DNA from: Alphaproteobacteria bacterium | Lineage (GTDB): Bacteria; Pseudomonadota; Alphaproteobacteria; Rhodospirillales; Magnetospirillaceae | DNA length: 8,010 bases | Assembly (NCBI GenBank): GCA_015232485.1 | Contig: JADFZP010000062.1 | Span: forward strand, 3,518 to 11,527 | Direction of reading: 5' to 3' | Shown: positions 1-5,210 of the stretch, one piece after another | How positions within the stretch are numbered: the stretch's first letter is position 1 | Layout of the letters: the number at the start of each line of letters is the position of its first letter | The notes under the pieces: generated by a model | Seen by the model: the letters and a program-made list of their open reading frames with translations, nothing else | Told to the model about the DNA's origin: nothing | Databases searched by the model: none | Position numbers and translations under genes: made by a program

Positions 1-126
1 GTGGCCGGTTTCGCCGAGCGGGCGGGGCACCCGATCCGCTTCGTGCCCTACCTGCTGCTCGCCTTTCCGATCATGCTGCTCAGCATCGCGATCAGCACCG
101 TCTATGTTTACTGGCGCTTTCTCTAA
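1..126 (+). CDS. C-terminal tail of a membrane anion/cation transporter (SLC13/ArsB-NhaD-like), partial
   Basis: Frame 1 is open from the first base to a TAA at 124-126 and gives 41 residues; the true start lies upstream of the window, so the GTG at position 1 need not be a start. The peptide has the segment GFAERAGHPIRF followed by a hydrophobic stretch from about residue 17 to the end, with a short WRFL tail. In my recollection, SLC13, CitT and ArsB/NhaD-type permeases end this way: a loop ending in an 'AERAGHPI' type motif, then a last membrane helix. The protein would therefore sit in the inner membrane and move an anion, or exchange ions. The substrate cannot be told from this fragment. 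The gene is followed 17 bases later by a perfect palindrome and then a terminator-like hairpin, so it probably ends its transcription unit. The family assignment is tentative; a membrane-protein C-terminus is well supported. Confidence 0.6.
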   Translation: MAGFAERAGHPIRFVPYLLLAFPIMLLSIAISTVYVYWRFL

Positions 127-142
127 AGGGCGCGCGACGAAG

Positions 143-179
143 CGGGAAAGTGATCCGACATGGTCGGATCACTTTCCCG
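143..179. repeat. Perfect 17-bp palindrome with a 3-base loop
   Basis: Bases 143-159 (CGGGAAAGTGATCCGAC) are the exact reverse complement of 163-179, separated by ATG. It begins 17 bases after the transporter stop codon. There is no run of T after the stem, so it is not a textbook intrinsic terminator, although a stem of this strength could stop or stabilise a transcript end. A dispersed extragenic palindrome or a protein-binding site are alternatives. The core is not repeated elsewhere in the window. Confidence 0.7.
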
Positions 180-208
180 GCCCCCAACGAAGACCAAGCT
201 CCAACGAA

Positions 209-237
209 GAAACGCCGCGCTTTTGGCGCGGCGTTTC
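209..237 (+). terminator. Terminator-like hairpin downstream of the transporter gene
   Basis: A perfect 12-bp stem (209-220 with 226-237, GAAACGCCGCGC and its complement) closes a TTTTG loop. The base of the stem is A-rich on the left and T-rich on the right, as in intrinsic terminators that can work in either direction, but the T-run is short (three T then CC). It probably ends the transcript of the upstream transporter. No gene on the opposite strand ends here. Confidence 0.6.
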
Positions 238-240
238 CGT

Positions 241-304
241 CGGGAGGCTATGGGGATGGGCGGGGAATCGCCTCCCGGCGATGCGGTGCTAAGGGGGCAC
301 CGCA
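241..304. other. Two consecutive perfect hairpins, possible structured RNA
   Basis: Bases 241-248 (CGGGAGGC) pair exactly with 270-277 across a 21-base loop. Immediately after, 282-289 (TGCGGTGC) pairs exactly with 297-304 across a 7-base loop. With the palindrome and terminator just upstream, this makes four perfect stems in 162 bases with no coding sequence between them. I compared by eye with signature motifs of tmRNA, SRP RNA, 6S RNA, RNase P RNA and the cobalamin riboswitch and found no match. It could be a small RNA on either strand, or simply an extended transcript end. Confidence 0.4.
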
Positions 305-571
305 ACAGGAATTTCATTGGGCCGCGATAGTCCGTGGCCGGCTGTCCCTTTCCCCCAGTGGGCCAGCCTTTCGATGCTTACTCTAGCACTCCCGAGTATT
401 GGCGCAACAGGTTTATCCCCCTAAAAGCAATGTCACACTGAAAGTGGAAATCACAGTAGATAAGCGTGTAAAATTTTATTGGATTTGGCGCTATCCGCTC
501 CGTGCCTTGTGTTTCTCATTGGGTGTGGGTACGATGAGTGCCATCTACCGTTGGGTGAGGCGATTGATTCC
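305..571. other. Gene-free stretch upstream of the DUF192 gene, with an AT-rich island
   Basis: No convincing coding sequence lies here on either strand; the open frames have no recognisable protein content. The base composition shifts: about 411-482 is markedly AT-rich (for example GTGTAAAATTTTATT at 466-480), while the flanks are GC-rich. This stretch could be a decayed mobile-element end, an upstream promoter element or foreign DNA. The right-hand end must contain the promoter and ribosome binding site of the DUF192 gene. Confidence 0.5.
507..535 (+). promoter_or_regulatory. Candidate promoter for the DUF192 gene
   Basis: TTGTGT at 507-512 and TACGAT at 530-535 are separated by 17 bases, resembling a moderate sigma-70 type -35/-10 pair. 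A start near 541 would leave a leader of about 30 bases before the ATG at 572, containing the GGTGAGG ribosome binding site at 554-560. The match is partial and was found by eye only. Confidence 0.3.
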
Positions 572-1096
572 ATGGCTCGGACTAGGAATAGTGTCCCGCA
601 TTTTGCGCCGGGGCTAGGAACGCGAGCCGTCCGGCTTGCCGCGTGTTTGCTTTTCGCGTGGTTCGCGCCGCTTTTCGCAGGGCCGGCGAGCGCCGAACCG
701 GTGATGGTCCTGCCGCGCATGCCGCTGGTGGTGACCGGTGCCGATGGCCGGGCCCACCATTTCGACGTCGAGGTGGCGTCGCGCCCGGTCGAGCAGGCGC
801 GCGGGCTGATGGCGCGCGTCGCCTTGCCCGAGGGCACCGGAATGCTGTTCGACTTCGGCCGGCCGCGGCCGGTTACCATGTGGATGAAGGACACCCTGAT
901 CCCGCTTGACATGCTGTTCATCGACGGCGCGGGGCGGGTGGTCAAGGTGGCGGCCGACACGGTGCCGCTGTCCCTCGATCTGATCGAGTCGAGGGAGATG
1001 GTGCGCATGGTGCTCGAACTGGCCGGCGGAACGGCCGCGCGTCTTGGCATCGGACCGGGCGCGCGCGTCGATCACCCCGCGTTTCGATCGCGCTGA
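572..1096 (+). CDS. Secreted DUF192 family protein
   Basis: The product is 174 residues. I chose the ATG at 572 because it gives a classical Sec signal peptide: arginines in the first 21 residues, a hydrophobic core around residues 22-38, and a cleavage motif ASA at 39-41 before EPV. A GGTGAGG ribosome binding site sits at 554-560. An upstream TTG at 479 would bury the signal peptide inside the protein. The mature part carries the DUF192 (PF02643) signature: RGLMAR near residue 78, LPEGTGMLFDF at 85-95, MWMKDTLIPLDMLFID at 103-118, and a C-terminal VLELAGGTAARLGI. DUF192 proteins are small beta-rich, usually exported proteins with no firmly established biochemical role, so no function is assigned. 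The gene runs convergently into the minus-strand gene at 1107-1400, with only 10 bases between the stop codons. Confidence 0.9.
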   Translation: MARTRNSVPHFAPGLGTRAVRLAACLLFAWFAPLFAGPASAEPVMVLPRMPLVVTGADGRAHHFDVEVASRPVEQARGLMARVALPEGTGMLFDFGRPRPVTMWMKDTLIPLDMLFIDGAGRVVKVAADTVPLSLDLIESREMVRMVLELAGGTAARLGIGPGARVDHPAFRSR

Positions 1097-1106
1097 CCTG
1101 GGACGC

Positions 1107-1400
1107 TCAGGCGTCGCGCCCGGCGACCGTCTGAGGCATCGATTCCCAGCTCTGGCCGGTCGACATCACGCAGCTTGTGCCGTCGGGCGTGGTGATCAGC
1201 AAAGTCCAGGTGGTGCCGTCCCGCGCGGTCAATAGCTCGATGACGTTGCCTTCGCTGTCCATGCCCAGGCCGAGTACGCTTTCGGAGTAATCCTTGGACA
1301 GGCTGTCGACCAGCACGTCGCGGCTCGCGCAGATCTGCTGCGCCACGGCCGGCGTCGCCGCCAAGGCCAGAAGCAGGGCGGCACACGCTTCTCGGATCAT
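1107..1400 (-). CDS. Small secreted protein with two mature cysteines, function unknown
   Basis: The gene encodes 97 residues on the minus strand, starting at the ATG read from 1400 with a strong ribosome binding site (GGGAGGAG) two bases upstream. An ATG 12 bases further upstream is in frame but overlaps that site. Residues 1-20 form a signal peptide with an alanine/leucine-rich core and an AVA cleavage motif before QQ. The mature protein, about 77 residues, has exactly two cysteines, at 24 and 77, which could form a periplasmic disulfide. It contains a TWTLLITTPDG segment that looks like beta strands followed by a turn, then SCVMSTGQSWE. I recall similar uncharacterised small exported proteins in alphaproteobacteria, but I cannot name a family or function. 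Its leader RNA can fold into a hairpin abutting the ribosome binding site. Confidence 0.8.
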   Translation of the reverse strand: MIREACAALLLALAATPAVAQQICASRDVLVDSLSKDYSESVLGLGMDSEGNVIELLTARDGTTWTLLITTPDGTSCVMSTGQSWESMPQTVAGRDA

Positions 1401-1408
1401 GACTCCTC

Positions 1409-1449
1409 CCATCTCGGCAGCGGCGGCTCGCCGCTTCGGGTAGAGATGG
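1409..1449 (-). promoter_or_regulatory. Leader hairpin touching the ribosome binding site of the secreted-protein gene
   Basis: On the minus strand, CCATCTC (from 1449-1443) pairs exactly with GAGATGG (from 1415-1409). Inside it a second perfect 7-bp stem forms (AGCGGCG at 1435-1429 with CGCCGCT at 1425-1419, AGC loop). The last two G of the outer stem are the first bases of the GGGAGGAG ribosome binding site. The fold could influence access of the ribosome to the start, but the effect is inferred only. Confidence 0.4.
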
Positions 1450-1576
1450 CCTTCGCCCGATGGGTTTTTGAGTTCCGCCGATGGCGATGCCCCTCGCGCG
1501 CAGGGTGAGGGCGCCGGATGGGCCAAGCCACTTTCGTCTTGTGCCAGCCCTTGCGAGAGCTTAGCTTTCGTCCGCC

Positions 1577-1653
1577 CGGGGCGTAGCTCAGCCTGGTAGA
1601 GTGCCTGCTTTGGGAGCAGGATGTCGCTGGTTCGAATCCAGTCGCCCCGACCA
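1577..1653 (+). tRNA. tRNA-Pro (anticodon TGG)
   Basis: A complete 77-base cloverleaf with encoded CCA end. The acceptor CGGGGCG (1577-1583) pairs with CGCCCCG (1643-1649), followed by ACCA. The anticodon stem CCTGC/GCAGG encloses loop TTTGGGA, giving anticodon TGG at 1611-1613, which reads CCA and probably other proline codons. The C1-G72 pair and the G after the anticodon fit bacterial proline tRNAs. The T arm has the usual GGTTCGAATCC. A weak promoter-like pair, TTGTGC at 1539 and TAGCTT at 1562 with 17 bases between, lies just upstream. The gene for the complex I subunit starts 26 bases after it. Confidence 0.97.
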
Positions 1654-1679
1654 GCAGCGGTTAAGGAGTGCGAGGGGTC

Positions 1680-1976
1680 ATGAAAAAGGTCCGCATTTTT
1701 CGTCCGGCCAAGAACGCCATGCAGTCCGGCCGCGGCAACGCCAAGCAATGGCTCGTCGAGTTCGAGCCCGCCGCCAAGGAGATCGATCCGCTGATGGGCT
1801 GGGTCGGCTCGCGAGACACGCGCAACCAGCTTCGCCTGCGCTTCGCCACCAAGGACGAGGCGATCGCCTACGCCGAGCGGGAAGGGCTGGACTTCAGCGT
1901 CTATGACGAACTCGCCCGCCGCCCCTTGCGGCCGAAGAGCTACGCCGAGAATTTCCGTTTCGACAAGGTGTTCTGA
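1680..1976 (+). CDS. NDUFS4-like complex I accessory subunit (ETC complex I subunit family)
   Basis: The 98-residue product matches the ETC complex I subunit conserved region (PF04800), the family of mitochondrial NDUFS4 and the small accessory subunit of alphaproteobacterial NADH:quinone oxidoreductase. Visible hallmarks are RIFRPAKNAMQSG at residues 5-17, WLVEFEP at 24-30, DPLMGWVGSRDT at 36-47, FATKDEAIAYAEREGL at 55-70 and RPKSYAENF at 84-92. In that family the protein binds the peripheral arm of complex I near the NADH-oxidising module and aids its stability; it has no metal ligands of its own. The start is the ATG at 1680, with GAGGGG at 1672-1677 and AAGGAG at 1663-1668 upstream; a GTG at 1668 is in frame but less likely. 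It has no signal peptide or membrane segment, so it is cytoplasmic-side. It sits between two tRNA genes, only 7 bases before tRNA-Arg. Confidence 0.93.
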   Translation: MKKVRIFRPAKNAMQSGRGNAKQWLVEFEPAAKEIDPLMGWVGSRDTRNQLRLRFATKDEAIAYAEREGLDFSVYDELARRPLRPKSYAENFRFDKVF

Positions 1977-1983
1977 AGCGTCG

Positions 1984-2060
1984 GCGCCCTTAGCTCAGTA
2001 GGATAGAGCAGCCGCCTTCTAAGCGGCAGGTCGCTGGTTCGAATCCAGCAGGGCGCGCCA
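1984..2060 (+). tRNA. tRNA-Arg (anticodon TCT)
   Basis: A complete 77-base cloverleaf with encoded CCA. The acceptor GCGCCCT (1984-1990) pairs with AGGGCGC (2050-2056), then GCCA. The anticodon stem GCCGC/GCGGC holds loop CTTCTAA, so the anticodon is TCT at 2018-2020, reading AGA and AGG, which are rare codons in a GC-rich genome. It starts 7 bases after the complex I subunit gene, so co-transcription followed by processing is likely. Nineteen bases of its T-arm region (2030-2048) are identical to 1623-1641 of tRNA-Pro. tRNA-Arg genes of this type are frequent integration targets, but I see no second copy of its 3' end downstream in the window. Confidence 0.97.
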
Positions 2061-2092
2061 TTTTCCGGGGTTGCACGTGTCTTGGTCCGGGA

Positions 2093-2272
2093 TTGGTCCG
2101 CCGTGTAGCCGAGTCGGCCACCTTCGATCTAAATGTGCCCATCGAGCTTGAGGATGCGGATGGGACCGTGGTGTATGCCACGGTCAAGCACATCGCTGGG
2201 GTTTGTCCATCGTACCGACCCGGACGACCTGTGACGGCCGTCACAGCGCGCGACCCCGCCAATCTGGCATGA
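2093..2272 (+). CDS. Small ORF of unknown function after tRNA-Arg
   Basis: A frame open from inside the tRNA end to TGA at 2270-2272. The only in-frame start candidates are TTG at 2093 (59 residues) and GTG at 2135. The peptide reads well as protein: ATFDLNVPIELEDADGTVV, then YATVKHI, PSYRPGRPVTAV and a DPANLA end, suggesting a small beta-rich domain. I do not recognise a family; it has a loose feel of small phage-borne beta proteins, which is only an impression. Third-position G/C is roughly 64% by hand count, clearly below the neighbours, and no good ribosome binding site is visible. It could be foreign, decaying, or the 3' end of a gene truncated at the tRNA. Confidence 0.4.
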   Translation: MVRRVAESATFDLNVPIELEDADGTVVYATVKHIAGVCPSYRPGRPVTAVTARDPANLA

Positions 2273-2300
2273 GCCGCGCCGGCAGGGAGTCGAGGGTCGG

Positions 2301-2498
2301 ATGATCATGTGCAAGAGCGAGGCAACCGCCGTGGCCACCGTCGAGGCGGCGCGGTTTCTGCGCGACGCCGACCCCGACCTGCCGCGCCATCTTCCCGTCG
2401 CCGCGCTCGCCTCGGCGCTGCTTGAGATCGAGGGCCTTGCGACCGAGGACGCGTTCCTGGTGCTGCTGGAACGAAAACTGCGCGAGGCAAGTCCTTGA
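2301..2498 (+). CDS. Small helical protein of unknown function
   Basis: Sixty-five residues from ATG 2301, or 63 from ATG 2307. GAGGG at 2292-2296 is 10 bases from the second ATG and only 4 from the first, so 2307 may be the better start. The sequence is alanine- and leucine-rich with alternating charge (for example ATVEAARFLRDADP, then LASALLEIEGL and LVLLERKLREASP), typical of a soluble two- or three-helix protein. No signal peptide, membrane segment or metal motif is seen, apart from one cysteine near the start. It begins 28 bases after the preceding small ORF and codon use is GC-rich like the chromosome. I do not recognise it. A short hairpin (2511-2526) follows the stop. Confidence 0.5.
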   Translation: MIMCKSEATAVATVEAARFLRDADPDLPRHLPVAALASALLEIEGLATEDAFLVLLERKLREASP

Positions 2499-2510
2499 GG
2501 CGTGCGTAAC

Positions 2511-2536
2511 CCGACACTTCTGTCGGCCTCCCGACA
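2511..2536 (+). other. Two mutually exclusive short hairpins after the small ORF
   Basis: CCGACA (2511-2516), TGTCGG (2521-2526) and CCGACA (2531-2536) are spaced every 10 bases. The middle copy can pair with either neighbour, giving 6-bp stems with 4-base loops (CTTC or CCTC). There is no T-run, so a terminator is weakly supported. It may mark the transcript end of the small ORF or be chance. Confidence 0.3.
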
Positions 2537-2635
2537 AGCCTTCCGCCGGCCGATCCGCCGTCGAGCGTTGCGAACCCCGACTTCGCGACCGCTGGCATGC
2601 TTCGTGCTACCACTCCGTCGTATGGTTTCCTCTTG

Positions 2636-2660
2636 CGTTATGTCGTGACGCTATATAGCG
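2636..2660 (+). promoter_or_regulatory. Probable ModE-type molybdate operator upstream of modA
   Basis: CGTTATGT (2636-2643) and ATATAGCG (2653-2660) form an imperfect dyad, matching at 6 of 8 positions across a 9-base spacer. As I recall it, the ModE site of the E. coli mod operon has the same kind of arrangement, with CGTTATAT-like half-sites. The right half also lies inside a perfect 12-base palindrome, CGCTATATAGCG (2649-2660), whose TATATA could serve as a -10 element. The site is 31 bases upstream of the modA ATG, and a ModE homologue is the last gene of the operon, so repression by molybdate-loaded ModE is the natural reading. The exact -35 element is not clear. Confidence 0.6.
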
Positions 2661-2691
2661 ATGAGGGGCCGATGGGAAAGGAGTGGCCGTC

Positions 2692-3447
2692 ATGAACCCG
2701 CTGTCGCGCTCGTTTGTAATCGCCATGGCCCTTCTGGCCGGCCTATGCCCCGCCTTCGCGGCCGAGACCAACGTGGCCGTGGCCGCCAACTTCACCGAGC
2801 CCGCCAAGGAGATCGCCAAGGCGTTCAAGGAAAAGACCGGCCACGATTTGGTCTTGAGCTTCGGTTCGACCGGCCAGTTCTTCGCCCAGATCACCCAGGA
2901 CGCGCCCTTCACCGTGTTCCTGGCCGCCGACGACGAGACGCCACGACGGGCGGTCGACGAAGGCTGGGCGGTGCGTGGCGGCGCGTTCCCCTATGCCTTC
3001 GGCCGGCTGGCGGTGTGGAGCCGCACCCCCGGCGTGGTGGCGGGCGAAGCGGCGCTGAGGGCCGGAAAATTCGAGAAGATCGCCATCGCCAATCCCAAGG
3101 TCGCGCCCTATGGCGCGGCGGCGGTCGAGGTCATGAAGGGGCTGGGCGTGTGGGAGGCGCTGGCGCCGAAGATCGTGCGGGGCGCCAACATCGCCCAGAC
3201 GATGCAATTCGTCGAAACCGGCAACGCCGAGATCGGCTTCGTCGCCCTGTCGCAGGTCGCCACCAAGCCCGAGGGAACCCGTTGGATCGTGCCGGCCGCG
3301 CTGCACGCGCCGATCCGCCAAGACGCGGTGCTGCTCGCCAAGGGGGCGGCCGATCCGGTGGCGCGGGCCTTCGTCGATTTCCTGAAAGGCCCCGAGGCGC
3401 AAGCGATCATCGGGCGATTCGGCTATGGCGTCGGCGTGGAGGGCTGA
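2692..3447 (+). CDS. modA: Molybdate ABC transporter, periplasmic binding protein ModA
   Basis: The product is 251 residues, a usual ModA length. The ATG at 2692 is preferred because AAGGAG at 2678-2683 lies 8 bases upstream; the in-frame GTG at 2683 overlaps that site. Residues 1-23 form a signal peptide (hydrophobic core 8-19, AFA before AETN). The mature protein has the type 2 periplasmic binding fold markers of ModA: VAVAANFTEPAKEIAKAF at 28-45, SFGSTGQ at 56-62 (family oxyanion-contacting serine/threonine loop), FLAADDETP at 76-84, NPKVAPYG at 134-141 and IGFVALSQ at 181-188. The wording resembles the Azotobacter ModA2 branch more than E. coli ModA. It captures molybdate (probably also tungstate) in the periplasm and delivers it to ModB. 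Its TGA is followed directly by the modB ATG. Confidence 0.95.
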   Translation: MNPLSRSFVIAMALLAGLCPAFAAETNVAVAANFTEPAKEIAKAFKEKTGHDLVLSFGSTGQFFAQITQDAPFTVFLAADDETPRRAVDEGWAVRGGAFPYAFGRLAVWSRTPGVVAGEAALRAGKFEKIAIANPKVAPYGAAAVEVMKGLGVWEALAPKIVRGANIAQTMQFVETGNAEIGFVALSQVATKPEGTRWIVPAALHAPIRQDAVLLAKGAADPVARAFVDFLKGPEAQAIIGRFGYGVGVEG

Positions 3448-4119
3448 ATGGTGGACTGGCAGCCCATCTGGCTGACGCTGAAGCTGGCCGCCGTCACCAC
3501 GGTGATCTTGCTGATCATCGGCACGCCGATCGCGTGGTGGCTGGCGCGCTCGACGGCGTGGTGGAAGGAGGGGGTGGCGGCCGTGGTGGCTTTGCCGCTG
3601 GTCCTGCCGCCCACCGTGCTGGGCTTTTATCTGCTGCTGGCGCTCGGGCCATACGGGCCGGGGGGCTGGCTGGCCGGGCTGTGGGGCGAGCGCTCGCTGG
3701 CCTTCACCTTCAGCGGCTTGGTGATCGGCTCGGTGCTGTACTCGATGCCCTTCGTCATCCAGCCGATCCGCAACGCCTTCCAGGCGATCGGCGACCGGCC
3801 GCTCGAGGTGGCGGCGACCTTGCGCGCCTCGCCGCTCGACGCCTTCCTGACCGTCGCCTTGCCGCTCGCCCGGCCGGGATTCCTGACCGGCGCGGTGCTC
3901 GCCTTCGCCCACACGGTCGGCGAGTTCGGCGTGGTGTTGATGATCGGCGGCAACATCCCCGGCGAGACCAAGGTGCTGTCGGTCGCCATCTTCGACCATG
4001 TCGAGGCGCTGGAGTGGGAACGCGCGCACGTCCTGGCCGGCGGCATGCTGGTCTTCTCGTTCACGGTGATCCTGATCATGATGACGCTGGAGCGGCGCAT
4101 GGGGCGCGCCCGCGCATGA
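3448..4119 (+). CDS. modB: Molybdate ABC transporter permease ModB
   Basis: The product is 223 residues, the usual ModB size. Several hydrophobic segments are visible, at about 7-30, 43-66, 86-104, 143-165 and 196-213, consistent with the 5-helix ModB core. The cytoplasmic coupling loop of importer permeases (the EAA-type motif) lies at about 120-144, as EVAATLRASPLDAF then ALPLARPG. The following segment, GEFGVVLMIGGNIPGETKVLS, matches ModB proteins closely. It forms the homodimeric channel in the inner membrane that accepts molybdate from ModA and is driven by ModC. The ATG follows the modA stop codon without a gap, with GGAGGG at 3438-3443 just inside modA, and its own stop overlaps the modC start as ATGA. 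Translational coupling along the operon is likely. Confidence 0.96.
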   Translation: MVDWQPIWLTLKLAAVTTVILLIIGTPIAWWLARSTAWWKEGVAAVVALPLVLPPTVLGFYLLLALGPYGPGGWLAGLWGERSLAFTFSGLVIGSVLYSMPFVIQPIRNAFQAIGDRPLEVAATLRASPLDAFLTVALPLARPGFLTGAVLAFAHTVGEFGVVLMIGGNIPGETKVLSVAIFDHVEALEWERAHVLAGGMLVFSFTVILIMMTLERRMGRARA

Positions 4120-5210
4120 CCGGAATATCGGCGCGTTTTCGCGGCACGGTGGGGCGGTTCGCGCTGGACGTCGCCTTCGAGGCGCCGGCTCGCGGCGTCA
4201 CCGCGCTGTTCGGCCCCTCGGGCTGCGGCAAGACGACGGTGCTGCGCTGCGTCGCCGGCTTGCAGCACCTGCCCGACGGCCATCTGACGGTCGGCGGCGC
4301 GGTCTGGCAGGACGGCCGACGCTCGCAACCCACCCACGCCCGGCCGATCGGCTTCGTGTTCCAGGACGCCAGCCTGTTTCCCCACCTTTCGGTGCGCGCC
4401 AACCTGACCTACGGCCAAAGCCGCGCCGCCCGCCAGGGCGCCGCCGAAGTGGTGCGGTTCGACGAGGTGGTGGCGCTGCTGGGGCTTGAACCGCTGCTCG
4501 ACCGTTCTCCCCTGCGCCTGTCGGGCGGCGAGCGCCAGCGCGTGGCGATCGGCCGGGCGCTGTTGTCGCGGCCCGGCCTGCTGCTGATGGACGAGCCGCT
4601 GTCGGCGCTTGACCGTTTCAGCAAGGACGAGATCCTGCCCTATCTCGAGGCGCTGCACGGGTTGTCGATCCCGGTCCTCTATGTCAGCCACGACGTCGCC
4701 GAGGTCGAGCGCCTGGCCGATCATCTGGTGTTGCTGGACCAGGGCAGGGTGATCGCGGCCGGACCGCTCGAGCAACTCCAGGCCGATCCCGCCTTGCCGC
4801 TGGCCCGCCTGCCCGAGGCCGGCGTGGTCCTCCACGCCACGGTGACCGACCACGATCCCGACTATGGCTTGACCACGCTGGCCTTCGATGGCGGCGTGCT
4901 GGTGGTGCCCGGCCGCTTGGGCGAGGCGGGCACGCCGCGCCGCGCCCGCATCGCCGCCGCCGATGTCAGCCTGACCCGCCAGCCGCCGCGCGAGAGCAGC
5001 ATCCTGAACTGCCTTCCGGCGCGCATCGACGGCAGCGGCCCCCGCGACGGCGTGATGATCGAGGTCGTGCTCGGCCTGGGCCGCGAGGGTCGGGGAGAAC
5101 GCCTGCTCGCCCGCATCACCCGACGCTCGTGGGACGCCCTGGGGCTGGCGGTCGGCGACGCCGTCTACGCCCAGGTCAAGAGCGTGGCGCTGCTCAACAG
5201 GAGCCCGTGA
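4116..5210 (+). CDS. modC: Molybdate ABC transporter ATP-binding protein ModC
   Basis: The product is 364 residues, with a complete ABC ATPase and a C-terminal Mop/TOBE domain. Walker A is GPSGCGKT at 33-40, the Q-loop glutamine is Q83, the signature is LSGGERQRVAIGRAL at 135-149, Walker B is LLLMDEP at 155-161, the D-loop is SALD at 163-166 and the switch histidine is H192 (YVSHD). From about 294 (ESSILNCLPARI) to the end is the Mop domain that in this family binds molybdate and can damp transport when the cell is replete. All catalytic residues are present. The ATG at 4116 overlaps the modB stop by 4 bases. The frame stays open far upstream of 4116 only because of high GC; that part lies over modA and modB and is not coding. 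The stop overlaps the modE start by 1 base. Confidence 0.96.
   Translation: MTGISARFRGTVGRFALDVAFEAPARGVTALFGPSGCGKTTVLRCVAGLQHLPDGHLTVGGAVWQDGRRSQPTHARPIGFVFQDASLFPHLSVRANLTYGQSRAARQGAAEVVRFDEVVALLGLEPLLDRSPLRLSGGERQRVAIGRALLSRPGLLLMDEPLSALDRFSKDEILPYLEALHGLSIPVLYVSHDVAEVERLADHLVLLDQGRVIAAGPLEQLQADPALPLARLPEAGVVLHATVTDHDPDYGLTTLAFDGGVLVVPGRLGEAGTPRRARIAAADVSLTRQPPRESSILNCLPARIDGSGPRDGVMIEVVLGLGREGRGERLLARITRRSWDALGLAVGDAVYAQVKSVALLNRSP

Noticed and set aside
301..411. Direct repeat CGCAACAGG at 301-309 and 403-411
   Set aside because: Only nine bases with unrelated flanks and no mobile-element gene between; likely chance.
399..617. Open frame in the AT-rich region upstream of the DUF192 gene
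   Set aside because: No family resemblance, no ribosome binding site, and its end overlaps the DUF192 signal peptide region in another frame.
1107..1748. Long minus-strand frame extending upstream of the secreted-protein gene across tRNA-Pro
   Set aside because: The upstream part contains the antisense translation of a tRNA (a WIRTSDILLPKQALYQAELRPG type peptide), a well-known spurious product. The strong ribosome binding site supports the ATG at 1400.
1990..2262. Minus-strand frame over tRNA-Arg
   Set aside because: The peptide GFEPATCRLEGGCSI is the classic antisense tRNA artefact, and the rest has no protein-like features.
2661..4115. Upstream extension of the modC frame, making an 849-residue open frame
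   Set aside because: It overlaps modA and modB in another frame and is low-complexity Arg/Gly-rich. High GC removes stop codons. The ATG at 4116 matches the ModC family start and overlaps modB by ATGA.
2743..4853. Long minus-strand frames opposite the mod operon
   Set aside because: Composition rich in His, Arg, Gln and Gly without motifs is typical of antisense shadows over GC-rich genes; the plus strand encodes complete known families.
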